Part shown: positions 1-7,906 of the stretch, piece after piece
Position numbering within the stretch: the stretch's first letter is position 1
Layout: each line of letters opens with the position of its first letter
NCBI GenBank assembly: GCA_002506085.1
Contig: DAWV01000006.1
Location: 102,016 to 166,015, forward strand
DNA from: Methanocorpusculaceae archaeon UBA425
GTDB lineage: Archaea > Halobacteriota > Methanomicrobia > Methanomicrobiales > Methanocorpusculaceae
Reading direction: 5' to 3'
DNA: 64,000 nucleotides
Position numbers and translations under genes: made by a program
The notes under the pieces: model-generated
What the model was told of the DNA's origin: nothing
Seen by the model: only the letters and a program-made list of their open reading frames with translations
The model's database searches: none

Positions 1-479
1 ATCTTTGATTTGCGTTTCCGTGTTTTCCGTGTGATGATGCGGCCATCAAAAAGAATCCCGTACACGAAATCGAAGTACATCCGGACATCCACACGGTAAT
101 CCTGGGTTCACTCGAATGCTTCGCCCCGGGGGGGCTTGCGCAAAGGGGGGTGACACGTTCCCACCCCTGTCCCCCTTTTCGTGCATTTCGTTGATTTTCG
201 AAAATTTCGTGTGGGGGACGGGGGAGGGACTACATGGGTTCCATCCAGCCGATTCTTTCTTTTTCGTGTTTTCGTGGATATTTTCGTGAATTTCGTGTGA
301 TGACACGGCCATCAAAAAGAATCCCATACATGAAACCGAAGTACATCCAAAGAATCCATACGGTAATCTTGATTCATTTCATCACTGAAAAAAAGTGGTC
401 CCTGTACACCCGAAGAAGAAGGGAAGCGAAAAACAACCGCGGATGTACTCGAAGGCTTCGCATCCAACCCGCCCACGCG

Positions 480-533
480 CAAACTTTCAGTTTGGTCGCA
501 AGTCTATCGACTTGGTCGCAAACATTCTGTTTG
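480..533. repeat. Three-unit hairpin array of the modular repeat
   Basis: Three consecutive inverted repeats share the frame CAA-NNN-loop-NNN-TTG: CAAACTTTCAGTTTG (480-494), CAAGTCTATCGACTTG (499-514) and CAAACATTCTGTTTG (519-533), separated by GTCG. The outer CAA/TTG bases are constant. The inner stem bases differ between units but always pair. Confidence 0.85.
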
Positions 534-610
534 CTCGGCTGAGGTCGTCTGCTTCGCATCCAACCCGCCTCTCCCGAATTGAATCCACATCAACACCGCG
601 TAACTCCTAT

Positions 611-651
611 TTCAAGTATCTTCATTCCGAAACCGGAAAGGGAATTATAAT
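611..651. repeat. 41-bp module, copy 1 (inverted relative to copy 2)
   Basis: This stretch is the reverse complement of 8753-8793 with only a few mismatches. The sequence directly to its left (571-603) instead matches 8715-8747 in the same orientation. Each copy lies just beyond the stop codon of a minus-strand gene, here cofG. It contains a small hairpin, TTCCG/CGGAA, and may serve as a transcript end in either orientation (inference). Confidence 0.7.
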
Positions 652-673
652 AAAAATAAAAAAATCGTTTATA

Positions 674-1642
674 TTACCCGTATACCCTCTTCGCGAGCCG
701 GCTCACAAGCCCCATCAACTCAGGCGCCACCCACTCGGCATTACAGTATTTTTCATAAATGCAGAGCCGTTCTTTCACCTCATATCCACGGGCAATATCC
801 TTCAATGCCTCCAGTGCAGGCCAGGGGTGTTCCGGGTTGATGTAATCAATCGTGACCGGAGACACACCACCGAGATCAGTCACGCCAAGCCCCAGAAGGG
901 TGGACGCATCGGCGAGATTAGGCGGAATCTGAATCGAGACATCTTTTGGGAGAATCTCATTTGCGAGCATGAGAGTGTCGGCGATTACCTCCGTTGATGC
1001 CCCCGGAAATGCCGCCATATCAGTCCCCTCCTTCGGGCAGAAATTCTGGACGATGACCTCCTGGATATGCCCGTATTTTTTGTACAGGTCACGAATCACT
1101 TCAAGAGAATCTATCCTGTCATCCCGCGTTTCGCCGATTCCAAGAAGCAGCCCCGTCGTAAACGGAATTTTCAGCTTGCCGGCATTTTCTATCATTTCGA
1201 TTCTCACCGCCGGATTCTTTCCGGGACTGTATTCATGCGCAGGAACTTCTGCCGTCGTTTCAAGCATCAGACCCATGCTCGCATTTACCTTCCTGAGCAT
1301 CTCCAGCTCCTCATAGGTGAGAATTCCCGCATTCGTGTGCGGCAGAAGTCCAAGCGAGATGGCATATCTGCTCATATCCATGCAGTATGAAAGAATATCC
1401 GTGTAGCCGGCTTCGCTGATGTACCGGGTAAATCCTTCTTCACGTTCAGGACGTTCGCCAAACGTAAACAGTGCCTCCGTACAGGAAAATTCAGCTCCGC
1501 GTTTCAGCGTCGCCATAACCTCCTCTTTTGACATGACACAGCCTTCCTTCACAGGTGTCTTAAACGAACAATACCCGCAGGCATTCGCACAGACATTCGT
1601 CAGCGGGAGAAAGACATTCCTTGAAAACGTAATTACTGACAA
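674..1642 (-). CDS. cofG: 7,8-didemethyl-8-hydroxy-5-deazariboflavin (FO) synthase subunit CofG
   Basis: CofG is a radical SAM enzyme that, with CofH, forms the deazaflavin chromophore of coenzyme F420 from a ribityl-aminouracil/tyrosine adduct. The 322-residue product has the radical SAM motif CANACGYC (Cys 18, 22, 25) close to the N-terminus, followed by the family's FGERPE region near residue 60 and a TIM-barrel-length remainder, which is the usual size for single-domain CofG. I chose the TTG start at 1642 because GAAGGAG lies 8 bases upstream and the family begins right before this point; a longer in-frame extension has no family similarity. It follows a small membrane-protein gene by 5 bases and is probably translationally coupled to it. 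cofH is not in the window. Confidence 0.9.
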   Translation of the reverse strand: MSVITFSRNVFLPLTNVCANACGYCSFKTPVKEGCVMSKEEVMATLKRGAEFSCTEALFTFGERPEREEGFTRYISEAGYTDILSYCMDMSRYAISLGLLPHTNAGILTYEELEMLRKVNASMGLMLETTAEVPAHEYSPGKNPAVRIEMIENAGKLKIPFTTGLLLGIGETRDDRIDSLEVIRDLYKKYGHIQEVIVQNFCPKEGTDMAAFPGASTEVIADTLMLANEILPKDVSIQIPPNLADASTLLGLGVTDLGGVSPVTIDYINPEHPWPALEALKDIARGYEVKERLCIYEKYCNAEWVAPELMGLVSRLAKRVYG

Positions 1643-1647
1643 TCGTA

Positions 1648-1821
1648 TTACTCCTTCATTCGCTTGCTGAGTGATATGCACAAAATCGCGGCAACGAAGA
1701 AAATTACTGCTGCATAATAGAGAATCTCGACACCGCCGATTAAAAGTCCCCCTATCGCCGCAACAAGTGCCGCAACGAGCAGTCCCTTCCCCCAATATTC
1801 CAAGAGTCTTTTGTAGGACAC
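1648..1821 (-). CDS. Small membrane protein, two predicted TM segments, upstream of cofG
   Basis: A 57-codon frame reading VSYKRLLEYWGKGLL and ending SLSKRMKE-stop. It has two hydrophobic stretches (about residues 13-30 and 34-51) split by a short GGVEIL turn, and a basic C-terminus. It starts with GTG at 1821 (or the adjacent GTG at 1824). An AT-rich box (ATTTAAA on the minus strand, near 1846-1852) sits about 25 bases before, which suggests a leaderless or nearly leaderless transcript. Its last codons contain the cofG ribosome-binding site, and its stop is 5 bases before the cofG start, so the two are probably one operon. Function unknown; no conserved motif recognised. Confidence 0.6.
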   Translation of the reverse strand: MSYKRLLEYWGKGLLVAALVAAIGGLLIGGVEILYYAAVIFFVAAILCISLSKRMKE

Positions 1822-1894
1822 CACAGTACCTGTATCATTCGAGGTTTAAATACATCAACTTTTATCATACATAGAATGAATATAAAAGTAACTT

Positions 1895-3388
1895 ATGTTG
1901 GATCTGATAACTGTAATAATTGATTTTGTTCTGTGGTTATTACAATTTATTGTCATCATAGTCGATATCCTGGCATGTATTGTCGTGGTTTTCCTCGAAA
2001 GACGCAGTCCTCAGACAGCTATAGCCTGGATTCTGCTGATGATACTCATCCCGATAATCGGATTCATCCTCTATCTTTTCTTTGGGAGACACCTGTATGG
2101 TGCTCACATATTCAATAAAAAGACCGAAGCCGATTTGAAAATGATGCAAATCGCAAAGGCGCAGTATAAGACAATCACAGACGGAGGAAGTCTGACCCTC
2201 CCCTCAGACCTTGCCTGGTGTGACGCCACAATCGCTCTTCTCCTGAATCAGGACAATTCCGTCTTATTGAATAATAACAATATAACCGTCTATACCGACG
2301 GGGAAGAAATATTCGCGGCAATCAAAGAGGCGATTGCCGGAGCAAAACACCATATTCACATGGAATATTTCATCATCCGTGATGATCAGCTCGGAAACGA
2401 GATAATGGCACTTCTGACGAAAAAAGCCTTGGCAGGAATCAGGGTCAGAGTGACTTTCGATGCTGCCGGAACCGTTTCCATTCATAAGAAGTTTTTCGCC
2501 CCTCTAAAAAAAGCGGGAGGAGATGTCAGGATTTTCTTCCCGCTCAAAATTCCATTCCTCAACACCCGTGTGCACTTCAGAAACCATAGAAAGATTCTTG
2601 TGATTGACGGAAAAACCGGATTTATCGGCGGGTTCAACATTGGTGATGAATACCTCGGGAAAGGTCCGCTGGGATACTGGCGTGATACGCATCTCCGGAT
2701 TTACGGGAGAGCCGTGAATGCCTTACAGAACAGATTCATCATGGACTGGAACTATGCGGCAAAGGATGCCGGGATTTCCATCGAGGCTCATGCGAGCCCG
2801 TATTATCCAACCGATGGGGTCATGGATGTAAAAGGCTCCTCAAATGTTCAGATTGCGTCCTCCGGTCCGGATTCCGACGGAAAAGCGATTTACTCAGGGT
2901 ACATGAGCCTGATTGGTCATGCCCGGAAATCAATATACATCCACACCCCGTATTTCATCCCGGACGAACCCATGTTCACCGAACTTCTGCTTGCGGCACG
3001 CTCCGGTATTGATGTCAGGATTGTAATTCCCTCGAAACCGGACCACCTGTTTGTGTACTCGGCAAACCACTCCTATCTCGGCGACCTGATTAAAGCCGGT
3101 GTTAGAGGATACACCTACAATGACGGATTTATCCACAGTAAAACAGGAATCTTCGACGGCATGGCAACGACAGTCGGCACAGCCAACTGGGATATCAGGA
3201 GTTTCAAACTGAACTTTGAGACGAACGCATTTGTCTATGATGCAGAGTTCGGAAAAAAGATGAATGAAATATTTCTCACGGAATTGGAAACGAACTGTAC
3301 GGAAATCACGCTCGATGAATACAATAAACGCTCTGTCACTATCCGGATAAAAGAGGGAATCTCAAGGCTGTTCTCGGCAATTCTCTAA
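1895..3388 (+). CDS. cls: Cardiolipin synthase (phospholipase D family)
   Basis: A membrane enzyme of the bacterial ClsA type, which joins two phospholipids into cardiolipin; a homologue from Methanospirillum has been described as an archaeal cardiolipin synthase. The 497-residue protein has two N-terminal transmembrane helices (about 5-33 and 40-63) and then two HKD motifs, HRKILVID (His231) and HSKTGIFD (His414), each followed by the GG/GT-x-N signature (GGFNIGDE, GTANWD). Length and order match ClsA. It is transcribed divergently from the small membrane gene and cofG. Several AT-rich boxes (1861-1868, 1881-1888) precede the ATG, and there is no clear ribosome-binding site. Confidence 0.9.
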   Translation: MLDLITVIIDFVLWLLQFIVIIVDILACIVVVFLERRSPQTAIAWILLMILIPIIGFILYLFFGRHLYGAHIFNKKTEADLKMMQIAKAQYKTITDGGSLTLPSDLAWCDATIALLLNQDNSVLLNNNNITVYTDGEEIFAAIKEAIAGAKHHIHMEYFIIRDDQLGNEIMALLTKKALAGIRVRVTFDAAGTVSIHKKFFAPLKKAGGDVRIFFPLKIPFLNTRVHFRNHRKILVIDGKTGFIGGFNIGDEYLGKGPLGYWRDTHLRIYGRAVNALQNRFIMDWNYAAKDAGISIEAHASPYYPTDGVMDVKGSSNVQIASSGPDSDGKAIYSGYMSLIGHARKSIYIHTPYFIPDEPMFTELLLAARSGIDVRIVIPSKPDHLFVYSANHSYLGDLIKAGVRGYTYNDGFIHSKTGIFDGMATTVGTANWDIRSFKLNFETNAFVYDAEFGKKMNEIFLTELETNCTEITLDEYNKRSVTIRIKEGISRLFSAIL

Positions 3389-3428
3389 TATTCCCTGAGA
3401 TACTCAAAAAAGGAGGATTAAAACGGGT

Positions 3429-4262
3429 CTAACTGACCCGGTATTTCTTCTGCCGCATCGCCGTCTGTCTGAACATAACCTGCATAACAGGTATGGTATA
3501 CTGGATGTAACCCGGCGTCATACAGGCTCCCATCAGAATATTCTGTGCGGTGGTCCGCGTCTTTCCGGTGACGACCGGCTTTTTCTGCCGGACATCTTCG
3601 AGGAATTCCAACGGCGTCTGGTTTTCATACCCCACCGTGACCGCCCGGCCAACTTCCCATATCACATGGGCGTCCGAACCGCCGGTCATACAGGTATTGT
3701 GCGCCTTCACATACTTCTCGGCACGGAGATTCAGTTTATCTGATAGTCCCCCGCAGATAACCTCAAGACCGTTCACCTCATCTGCCAGATGTGACGGGAT
3801 AAGCCCGGCGGCAATTCCTTTCATCACGCCTCTGACGCTAACTCCATATCCATAAGGATGAGCCGCAATTACAAAACCGCCGGCATTCTTTGCATCATTG
3901 ATGACCTTCTCCGTTGAACGGTTCACCGCCATATGCGGGCAGGTCCCCCGGTATTCCTGTATGGATGTCGTGTAATAGGATGCGAGGTCACGATACGTGT
4001 CAAAATATACGAGAACATGAGGTCCCTCCAGAGCAGAAACCTCAATGGCGGGAATTATATCCTTATTATATTCAAGTGCCTGCTTCGCCCCGGAAATCCC
4101 GTTATGATCCGTTACTGCGGCAGAAAAATCATATTTTTTCAAATATTTTGCAAGCGTCTTTGGCTCTGTGAGCCCATCTGAACCGGTTGTGTGGACATGC
4201 ATATCGAATGCTTTACTCTCATCATCCTTTACAAAGGGAACATGAAAAACGTTATTTGGCAT
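3429..4262 (-). CDS. PHP-domain metal-dependent phosphoesterase
   Basis: A 277-residue PHP-fold hydrolase. Metal-binding motifs appear in the expected order: DMHVHT (about residue 20), VTDHN (51), an acidic EVSA motif (73), AAHP (134) and GGSDAH (195). PHP proteins of this size hydrolyse phosphoesters, for example 3',5'-bisphosphates or 5'-terminal RNA nucleotides (YciV type). The substrate cannot be read from sequence. The C-terminal 60 residues lie beyond the PHP core and are hydrophobic/basic. It is a single gene, convergent with cls (40 bp between stops). The ATG at 4262 precedes the conserved core by about 19 residues. Confidence 0.75.
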   Translation of the reverse strand: MPNNVFHVPFVKDDESKAFDMHVHTTGSDGLTEPKTLAKYLKKYDFSAAVTDHNGISGAKQALEYNKDIIPAIEVSALEGPHVLVYFDTYRDLASYYTTSIQEYRGTCPHMAVNRSTEKVINDAKNAGGFVIAAHPYGYGVSVRGVMKGIAAGLIPSHLADEVNGLEVICGGLSDKLNLRAEKYVKAHNTCMTGGSDAHVIWEVGRAVTVGYENQTPLEFLEDVRQKKPVVTGKTRTTAQNILMGACMTPGYIQYTIPVMQVMFRQTAMRQKKYRVS

Positions 4263-4400
4263 CTATCTTAATACCATTCGCGGCGCGAGGACAAATAGTA
4301 ATTGGTGGCGGCAATGTATTTGACATAATGTAAAGCAATAGAATCAATATGTTAATAATGTTTTACATTCAACCTAGTATAAACGAGGTGACATGAAGAA

Positions 4401-5087
4401 GTGAAACAAAGAACATTCAGGCACGAATTAAAATACTACCTGAATCTGGCAGACTATTTGATTATCAAAAAACGTCTGTCGACCATCGCCGGTCCGGATG
4501 AACACACTGGCGAAAACGGTTCATACAGAATCCGGAGTCTGTATTTTGAAACACCGGATGACAAAGCACTCCTCGAAAAACTCTATGGAATAAATGAACG
4601 GGAAAAGTTCAGAATTCGTTATTACAATGAGGATACCTCATTCATCCGCTTAGAAAAGAAGACCAAAATAAACAATCTCACGAACAAAATTTCCGCACCG
4701 ATCACAAAGGAAGAGTGCGAAAAACTCATAGCAGGCGATACGGAGTGGATGAAAGAGTCAGAGAACGGACTCCTCATTGAACTGTATGCAAAGATGAAGT
4801 ATGAACTTCTCCGCCCGAAAACGCTTGTTGACTACATGAGAGAGCCGTTTGTCTACCGCCCCGGAAATGTGCGGGTGACCTTCGACACCAAAATATCAAC
4901 CGGCGTGAACTCGACCGATATGTTCAACGCCAAGACCCCCATGATCAAAACCCACGGGGAACCGGTCATTATAATGGAAGTAAAGTATGACAACTATCTC
5001 CCCGCGATTATCAGAAGTATGGTACAGGTACAGAACAGAAGGGTCACTGCCTTCTCAAAATATGCAGCTGCACGGGTCTTCGGGTGA
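4401..5087 (+). CDS. VTC-domain (polyphosphate polymerase-like) protein
   Basis: A 228-residue VTC domain, the fold that in the yeast vacuolar transporter chaperone Vtc4 polymerises ATP into polyphosphate. Typical elements are the N-terminal RHELKYYL, then YRIRSLYFET, the basic strand EKFRIRYY, the lysine motif RLEKKTK, and a C-terminal IIMEVKYDNYLP acidic strand. These basic and Glu residues line the tunnel in the family. The start is GTG at 4401, since an upstream ATG (4393) runs into a stop after three codons; GAGGTG lies 11 bases before. It begins the operon VTC-DUF4956-CotH. A TGTAAA...TTTACA inverted repeat at about 4330-4368 in the leader is a possible operator. Confidence 0.8.
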   Translation: MKQRTFRHELKYYLNLADYLIIKKRLSTIAGPDEHTGENGSYRIRSLYFETPDDKALLEKLYGINEREKFRIRYYNEDTSFIRLEKKTKINNLTNKISAPITKEECEKLIAGDTEWMKESENGLLIELYAKMKYELLRPKTLVDYMREPFVYRPGNVRVTFDTKISTGVNSTDMFNAKTPMIKTHGEPVIIMEVKYDNYLPAIIRSMVQVQNRRVTAFSKYAAARVFG

Positions 5088-5091
5088 GTAA

Positions 5092-5769
5092 ATGGCACTG
5101 ACCTTTGACGATATATTATCCTCGGACTTCTTGTCGACGGTGACCGAGTTTTCCTTAACAGACATGCTCATTGCAATGGGACTGGCATTTGTTCTCGGTC
5201 TCTTTATTTTGTACGTGTACAAGAAAAGTTTCAGCGGCGTTATGTATTCATCGGGATTCGGGATTTCGCTTGTTGCCATGTCGCTTGTAACGACGATGAT
5301 CATTCTCGCAATCGGATCAAACGTTATCCTGTCTCTTGGTATGGTCGGTGCTCTCTCGATTGTGAGGTTCAGATCGGCGGTGAAAGATCCGATGGATATT
5401 GCCTATTTATTCTGGGCGATCTCTGCCGGTATCGTTCTTGGTGCAGGTCTCATTCCGCTCGCAATCTTCGGATCGATCTTTATCGGAGTTGTTCTCTACA
5501 TATTCTCGTCGAAGAAGCCAACGGACAAACCCTATATCCTGATTGTTGACTGTGCCGATGAAAATGCTGAGGCAAGCGTAAACGCTCTTCTCAAGAAAAC
5601 GGTGAAAAAGTCTGTGCTGAAATCAAAAACCGTTACGAAGACAGGGATGGAACTCACAATCGAGGTACGCCTTCCAGATCAGGAGAGCGGTTTTGTGAAC
5701 AGGATTTCAGATCTTGCAGGTGTCTCGAATGCCGTTTTAGTCAGCTATAACGGGGAATATATGACATAA
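5092..5769 (+). CDS. DUF4956 membrane protein
   Basis: A 225-residue integral membrane protein with about four hydrophobic helices (near 25-45, 52-75, 78-98 and 110-140) and a soluble C-terminal domain of about 80 residues. The segment SLGMVGALSIVRFRSAVKDP is the diagnostic loop of DUF4956/MgtC-like proteins. It starts 4 bp after the VTC gene and is followed after 1 bp by cotH. This three-gene set recurs in bacteria, where it is thought to serve polyphosphate or surface-protein phosphorylation (inference). No catalytic motif is visible, so a transport or scaffold role is more likely. Confidence 0.75.
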   Translation: MALTFDDILSSDFLSTVTEFSLTDMLIAMGLAFVLGLFILYVYKKSFSGVMYSSGFGISLVAMSLVTTMIILAIGSNVILSLGMVGALSIVRFRSAVKDPMDIAYLFWAISAGIVLGAGLIPLAIFGSIFIGVVLYIFSSKKPTDKPYILIVDCADENAEASVNALLKKTVKKSVLKSKTVTKTGMELTIEVRLPDQESGFVNRISDLAGVSNAVLVSYNGEYMT

Positions 5770-5770
5770 G

Positions 5771-7438
5771 ATGAAGCATATCAACATAATCACCATTATT
5801 TTTGTCATAGGTGCAGTCCTTTTTACCTGCACTCTTTTGTTTAATCCAACGGTCCTCGGGATAACTGCAAAGGATACTCTCTATGAGAACACCCTTTTCG
5901 ATAAAGATGAAATCACGACAGTCAACATCACAATCAGTGATGAGGACTGGGCGGATATGCTGGAAAATCCCCTGGAGGAGGAGTTCCATCTCTGCGATAT
6001 CACGATCAACGGCGAGACGTACGAATCGATCGCAATCCGGACAAAAGGCATGACGAGTCTGTCGTCCGTTGCAAACAGCGATTCGGACCGGTTCAGTTTC
6101 AAGATTAAAGCCGATGAATATGTGAGCGGTCAGAGTTTCGACGGGCTGGATGAGTTCGTGCTGAACAACATCTATCAGGATGCGACCTACATGAAGGAGT
6201 ATCTCTCGTATGAGATGATGGATTACATCGGTGTTGATACGCCGCTCTATTCATATGCGGCAGTCTACATCAACGGGGAGTATTTCGGTCTTTATCTGAT
6301 AGTCGAGGCACTTGAAGAGGATTTCCTTGACAGAGTGTACGGAGCGGATTACGGGGAACTGTACAAGCCGGAATCGACGTCAGGCGGGATGGGGGACCGG
6401 ACGACCGACGAAGAGGGAGAGGGAGACCAAATGCCTGGAGGGAATATGACCCGGATGGACTTCGGTAACCGTACAATTCCCGACGTCAATATGACGGAAA
6501 TGATGGGTCAGATGGGCGGATTTGGCGGCATGTCCGGAAGCGGCGGAGGCGCGGATCTGGTCTATTCTGATGATGATTCGGAGAGTTATAGTCAGATATT
6601 TGATAATGCGGCGACGGATACATCAAAGTCGGATGAAAATCAGGTAATAACTGCGCTGAAGAATCTGAATGAAGGCACCGATTTGGAGACGTATGTGGAT
6701 GTTGATGAGGTGCTGAGGTACTTTGCAGCAAATACGGCTCTCGTGAATCTGGATAGCTATGTGAGTTCAATGAAGCACAATTACTATCTGTATGAGGATG
6801 ACGGTCAGATTTCGATTTTGCCGTGGGATTTTAATCTGGCTTTCGGCTCCTACGGGAACAGTGATGCAAGCGGGGCGGTGAATTTCCCGATTGATACGCC
6901 TGTCGCGAGCGGTGTTTCTCTTGAAGAGCGGCCGTTGATCGGGGTTCTTCTGGAGACTGAGGAGTACACGGAACTCTATCACGCATATCTGGAGAGAATC
7001 GCGACGGAGTTCTACGGCGAGTCGTTCACAAAACGGATTGCGGCAATCGATTCCCTGATTAGTGATTATGTCGAGTCCGACCCGACGGCGTTTTATACGT
7101 ATGAAGAGTATCAGACGGCGATTGTGACGCTGGCGGAGTATGGAGACCTGAGAGCTGAGAGTATTCTTGGTCAGCTGAACGGCACGATTCCATCGACTGA
7201 GGAGGGCCAGACAGAGAATCCTGATCTGCTGGTTGATGTGTCGGGTCTGAACTTTTCCGCGATGGGATCTATGGGCGGGTTGGATGCGAAGCAGACGACC
7301 TTAGCCAAGCAAACCGAAGGTTTGCGCGTGGGCGGAGGCGGAGGAATGGGCGGAGGTGATAGAAACACGATGGATTTCGAAAACATGACAATGCCTGAAG
7401 GGATGACTCTGCCGGAGGGTTTTACCGCCCCGGCGTGA
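5771..7438 (+). CDS. CotH-like secreted protein kinase, with repeat-derived insertion
   Basis: A 555-residue exported protein with an N-terminal signal/anchor helix (about 5-28) and a CotH domain: ITISDEDW, then the IRTKGMTSL strand, GLYLIVEALEEDFL and the catalytic-type LPWDFNLAFG. CotH proteins are atypical extracellular protein kinases, first described for spore-coat proteins. Two Met/Gly-rich low-complexity segments interrupt it (about 200-260 and 495-540). In the second, residues encoded by 7274-7335 (GLDAKQTTLAKQTEGLRVGG) are an in-frame copy of the intergenic palindromic repeat. The catalytic domain lies before the insertion, so function may be kept. It is the last gene of the VTC-DUF4956-CotH operon. 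Confidence 0.8.
   Translation: MKHINIITIIFVIGAVLFTCTLLFNPTVLGITAKDTLYENTLFDKDEITTVNITISDEDWADMLENPLEEEFHLCDITINGETYESIAIRTKGMTSLSSVANSDSDRFSFKIKADEYVSGQSFDGLDEFVLNNIYQDATYMKEYLSYEMMDYIGVDTPLYSYAAVYINGEYFGLYLIVEALEEDFLDRVYGADYGELYKPESTSGGMGDRTTDEEGEGDQMPGGNMTRMDFGNRTIPDVNMTEMMGQMGGFGGMSGSGGGADLVYSDDDSESYSQIFDNAATDTSKSDENQVITALKNLNEGTDLETYVDVDEVLRYFAANTALVNLDSYVSSMKHNYYLYEDDGQISILPWDFNLAFGSYGNSDASGAVNFPIDTPVASGVSLEERPLIGVLLETEEYTELYHAYLERIATEFYGESFTKRIAAIDSLISDYVESDPTAFYTYEEYQTAIVTLAEYGDLRAESILGQLNGTIPSTEEGQTENPDLLVDVSGLNFSAMGSMGGLDAKQTTLAKQTEGLRVGGGGGMGGGDRNTMDFENMTMPEGMTLPEGFTAPA
7274..7335 (+). repeat. 62-bp palindromic repeat unit inside the cotH coding sequence
   Basis: Aligns without gaps to the intergenic unit at 7936-7997: it begins GGCGGGTTGG, has a GAA-loop mini-hairpin (TGC-GAA-GCA), then GACGACCTTAGCC, the hairpin CAAACCGAAGGTTTG (7310-7324), and ends GCGCGTGGGCGG. 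It keeps the cotH frame open. It lies in the Gly-rich tail, where GGCGGA repeats could have offered homology. Confidence 0.9.
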
Positions 7439-7545
7439 TTTTCGGCTGAGATCAACTCCTTTTTTTCCGGCAGGCGGTCTTTCTGGATTATGGCGTCCCC
7501 TGCCTGCAACTCTCATTTGAAGCGGTGAATATCCCAAAAAAAGAT

Positions 7546-7576
7546 GCCCCTTCCCCCCTCATAATAGGGAAGGGGC
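7546..7576 (+). terminator. Strong inverted repeat downstream of cotH
   Basis: Perfect 10-bp arms GCCCCTTCCC (7546-7555) and GGGAAGGGGC (7567-7576) with an 11-nt loop, about 110 bp after the cotH stop. No long T-run follows, so it is a plausible transcript 3' end or processing hairpin rather than a classic terminator. The rest of 7577-7906 shows nothing I can name. Confidence 0.45.
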
Positions 7577-7906
7577 GGCACCATCCGGGTGAAGTTGAAA
7601 CAACATGATATTATTTTCGATCTGAACGGGAAAACGCTAAAACCGCTGCAGACCGATCGGACAGAGAGGTGAACATTGCCTCTTCTGCCCTCACTATTCT
7701 GATTTGATTCTAACTGATATAAACCCCAAACCGCGCGGTGCGATAATGCCCCTGTTTTTTGCGGAAACACGGTGCTCAGTGAGTGAGGATGGGTCTAAAC
7801 GATGCAAATAATCGGGTGAGGGGGTGAATCAAACCAGCGATTATTTTTTTTCTCATTCATCCATATCCTTCCCTAGCTTCACACTTGCCCACGTTCCGTT
7901 CCTCCG

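Larger units (their letters stand above)
1..673. repeat. Composite modular repeat locus I (gene-free)
   Basis: No credible gene lies here; the open frames are artefacts of repeats. The locus is a mosaic of blocks that recur at 7907-8640 and 17275-17775. A 42-bp block beginning GGCCATCAAAAAGAATCCC is at 41-82 and 307-348. A block starting GTGGGGGACGGGGGAGG is at 211-276, a block CCCCTGTCCCCCTTTTCGTG begins near 164, and a block with GGATGTACTCGAAGGCTTCG is at 440-459. A three-unit array of short hairpins lies at 480-494, 499-514 and 519-533, spaced 19-20 bp by GTCG linkers. The window begins inside a truncated hairpin (1-12). I do not recognise a named repeat family. Confidence 0.85.

Noticed and set aside
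480..533. Could the short-spaced hairpin arrays (also 17338-17390) be a CRISPR?
   Set aside because: The period is only 19 bp, the linkers are a constant 4 nt and not unique spacers, and there are no cas genes.
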